Assembly: GCA_021159825.1 (NCBI GenBank)
Contig: JAGHDR010000158.1
Location: forward strand, 1-6,215
Source: Deltaproteobacteria bacterium
GTDB lineage: Bacteria > Desulfobacterota > DSM-4660 > Desulfatiglandales > Desulfatiglandaceae
Direction of reading: 5' to 3'
DNA length: 6,215 nucleotides
The notes beneath the pieces were generated by a model. The model saw only the letters and a list, made by a program, of their open reading frames with translations. It was not told where the DNA came from and made no database searches. Below are positions 4,661 to 6,215 of the stretch, one piece after another (positions within the stretch are counted from its first letter, which is position 1; every line of letters begins with the position of its first letter). Made by a program: the position numbers and the translations under genes.

Positions 4661-6215
4661 ATGCCCAGAAAAACTTCTTATGAGGAAGTACCCGTCGATA
4701 AACTCCGCTGGAGGCTTGATCCCGCCACACTCCCCTTTAAAAGCACCGATGATCTGGAACCGCTGGATGAAATCGTGGGTCAAAAACGGGCTGTTGAGGC
4801 TTTTAAATTCGGGATGGGCATTGACAGCCATGGGTACAATGTTTTTGTCACCGGCATGCCCGGTACCGGGCGGATGTCCACAGTTAAGAAAATGCTGGAA
4901 GCGATCTCCAAAAAAGATCGGGTTCCGGATGACCTCTGCTATATCAACAATTTCAAGAATCCCGAGTCGCCCATACTCCTCCGCTTAAAGGGTGGTGAGG
5001 GGGCCAGTTATAAAAAGGATGTTCGTAACCTTGTGGAATTGCTCAAAAAACAGATCCCTATGATCTTTGAAAGCCAGGAATATATCAACACCAAGAAGGA
5101 CATTATGGAGACCTATGAGGCCAGAGGGAAAGGATTTTTCAAAAGTCTCGGTGAAAAGGTGAGAGAAGAGGGCTTTGCTTTGGTGGATGTTCAGGTGGGT
5201 CAAATCAAACGGCCCGAGGTGATGCCCTTGGTAGACGGAAACCCGACCCACATTGACCAGGTTGAAGCCATGGTTGAGAAGGGCCGGTTCCCCAGTGATG
5301 AATTTGAAACCATGAAGGAAAAGTACGGTAAACTCAAAGGAAGGGTTGAGCAGATCTTTATTGAACTGAGAGACCTGCAAAAAAAGGTTCAGGAAAAAAT
5401 CGAAGAGATGGACCGGCAGACCTTCATGGACAATGCGTTGGATCTGGCAAAACCGCTTATCGAAAAGCACAAGAACAAAAGGATTAAGACATATCTTCAA
5501 AACATGTTGGAAGATATGGCGGACAACCTGCAGATTTTCAACCCGCAACAACAGCTTCAGATTCCGGGCATGCCCTCCCCGTTGACGACCGATGGGGACC
5601 GTTTCCAACCTTATCAGGTCAATCTTCTGGTGGACAACAGTGAGCAGAATGCGCCGCCCGTTATTGTTGAGAGTTATCCCACATACCGCAACATTTTCGG
5701 CAGCATCGAACGGATTGTAGATCGGGCCGGCGTTTGGCGAACGGATTTCAGCAAAATAAAGGCCGGGTCACTTTTAAAGGCCCTGGGCGGCTACCTGATC
5801 ATCAATCTTCTGGATGCCATCCAGGAGCCGGGCGTGTGGCAGGCGCTCAAAAGGGCGCTCAAAAGTGAACAGCTCGAAATTCAAACTTATGATCCTTTTT
5901 ATCTGTTTACCACCAGCGGTCTGAAGCCTGAGGCCATCGATCTAAATATCAAGATTGTGGTCATTGGAGACGCCTATCTCTATCGCCTGTTGCTCTATTA
6001 TGATCCTGATATGAAAAAGGTGTTCAAGGTGAGGGCCGATTTTGACACCGCCATGGACAAAACAGACGAGAGCATTCATCAGATTTCACGGTTTATCAGG
6101 ATGAAAACCGTGGAGGAGGAGTTGAAGCCCTTTGACCGGACGGCGGTGGCGCTCCTGATGGAACAGGCCGTTCGCATGACAGGCCGCCAGGAAAAAATTT
6201 CCACCAGATTTCCAC
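4661..6215 (+). CDS. Lon-like ATP-dependent protease (AAA_32 type), C-terminus missing
   Basis: An open frame of 518 codons continues past the right edge without a stop. It begins MPRKTSYEEVPVDKLRWRLD, typical of the Lon-related proteases of COG1067 (AAA_32 N-terminal ATPase domain followed by a Lon-type Ser-Lys protease domain, about 800 residues in all). The Walker A loop is GMPGTGR (65-71) in the setting GYNVFVTGMPGTGR, with Arg in place of the usual Lys. A long charged helical insert, likely coiled coil, spans about 215-290. SYPTYRNIFGSIER (338-351), DFSKIKAGSLLKALGGYLII (362-381) and WQALKRALKS (393-402) match the second half of the ATPase module. The protease domain would lie beyond the window. 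AAGGAG (4647-4652) lies eight bases before the ATG. It follows hsp20 closely, suggesting joint expression for protein quality control: the chaperone holds and the protease degrades. Not classical Lon, which starts with a LAN domain. Confidence 0.88.
   Translation, partial: MPRKTSYEEVPVDKLRWRLDPATLPFKSTDDLEPLDEIVGQKRAVEAFKFGMGIDSHGYNVFVTGMPGTGRMSTVKKMLEAISKKDRVPDDLCYINNFKNPESPILLRLKGGEGASYKKDVRNLVELLKKQIPMIFESQEYINTKKDIMETYEARGKGFFKSLGEKVREEGFALVDVQVGQIKRPEVMPLVDGNPTHIDQVEAMVEKGRFPSDEFETMKEKYGKLKGRVEQIFIELRDLQKKVQEKIEEMDRQTFMDNALDLAKPLIEKHKNKRIKTYLQNMLEDMADNLQIFNPQQQLQIPGMPSPLTTDGDRFQPYQVNLLVDNSEQNAPPVIVESYPTYRNIFGSIERIVDRAGVWRTDFSKIKAGSLLKALGGYLIINLLDAIQEPGVWQALKRALKSEQLEIQTYDPFYLFTTSGLKPEAIDLNIKIVVIGDAYLYRLLLYYDPDMKKVFKVRADFDTAMDKTDESIHQISRFIRMKTVEEELKPFDRTAVALLMEQAVRMTGRQEKISTRFP

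Noticed and set aside
4985..5608. 207-codon open frame on the minus strand
   Set aside because: It lies wholly antisense to the Lon-like protease, whose family motifs are clear, and the translation is rich in Phe, His and Leu as expected of a shadow frame.

Overview
The window reads as a piece of chromosome from a Gram-negative anaerobe, most likely a sulfate-reducing or related deltaproteobacterium (Desulfobacterota). That assignment rests on the flavour of the proteins and on the odd grouping of a phosphoglycerate kinase paralogue, a formyltransferase-like protein, Hsp20 and a Lon-like protease. It is inference; no marker gene in the window settles it. No tRNA, rRNA, CRISPR array, transposase or phage gene is visible.

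Layout. Positions 1-1173 (+) hold the C-terminal six-sevenths of phosphoglucosamine mutase (GlmM), whose beginning lies off the left edge. A short convergent gap with a degenerate heptamer array follows. Two small genes on the minus strand come next: an 83-residue protein with a possible PC4-like fold (1224-1475) and a single-domain cupin (1632-1973). Between them is a 156-base gap with a good sigma70-type promoter and an imperfect hairpin, which together look like the promoter and leader of the 83-residue gene. A compact divergent control region (1974-2057) separates the cupin from the rightward genes.

From 2058 to the right edge four genes run rightward with tight spacing and look like one operon: a divergent phosphoglycerate kinase-like protein, a PurN/GART-fold formyltransferase-like protein overlapping it by 4 bases, an Hsp20 small heat shock protein, and the first 518 residues of a Lon-like ATP-dependent protease of the AAA_32/COG1067 type, which runs off the window.

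How the genes may work together. The Hsp20 and Lon-like products form a plausible protein-quality-control pair (holdase plus protease). The kinase-like and formyltransferase-like proteins are translationally coupled and both depart from their families at substrate-contact positions, so they may perform a linked reaction other than standard glycolysis and purine synthesis. This pair is the part of the window most likely to hold undescribed biology. No convincing intrinsic terminator was found.
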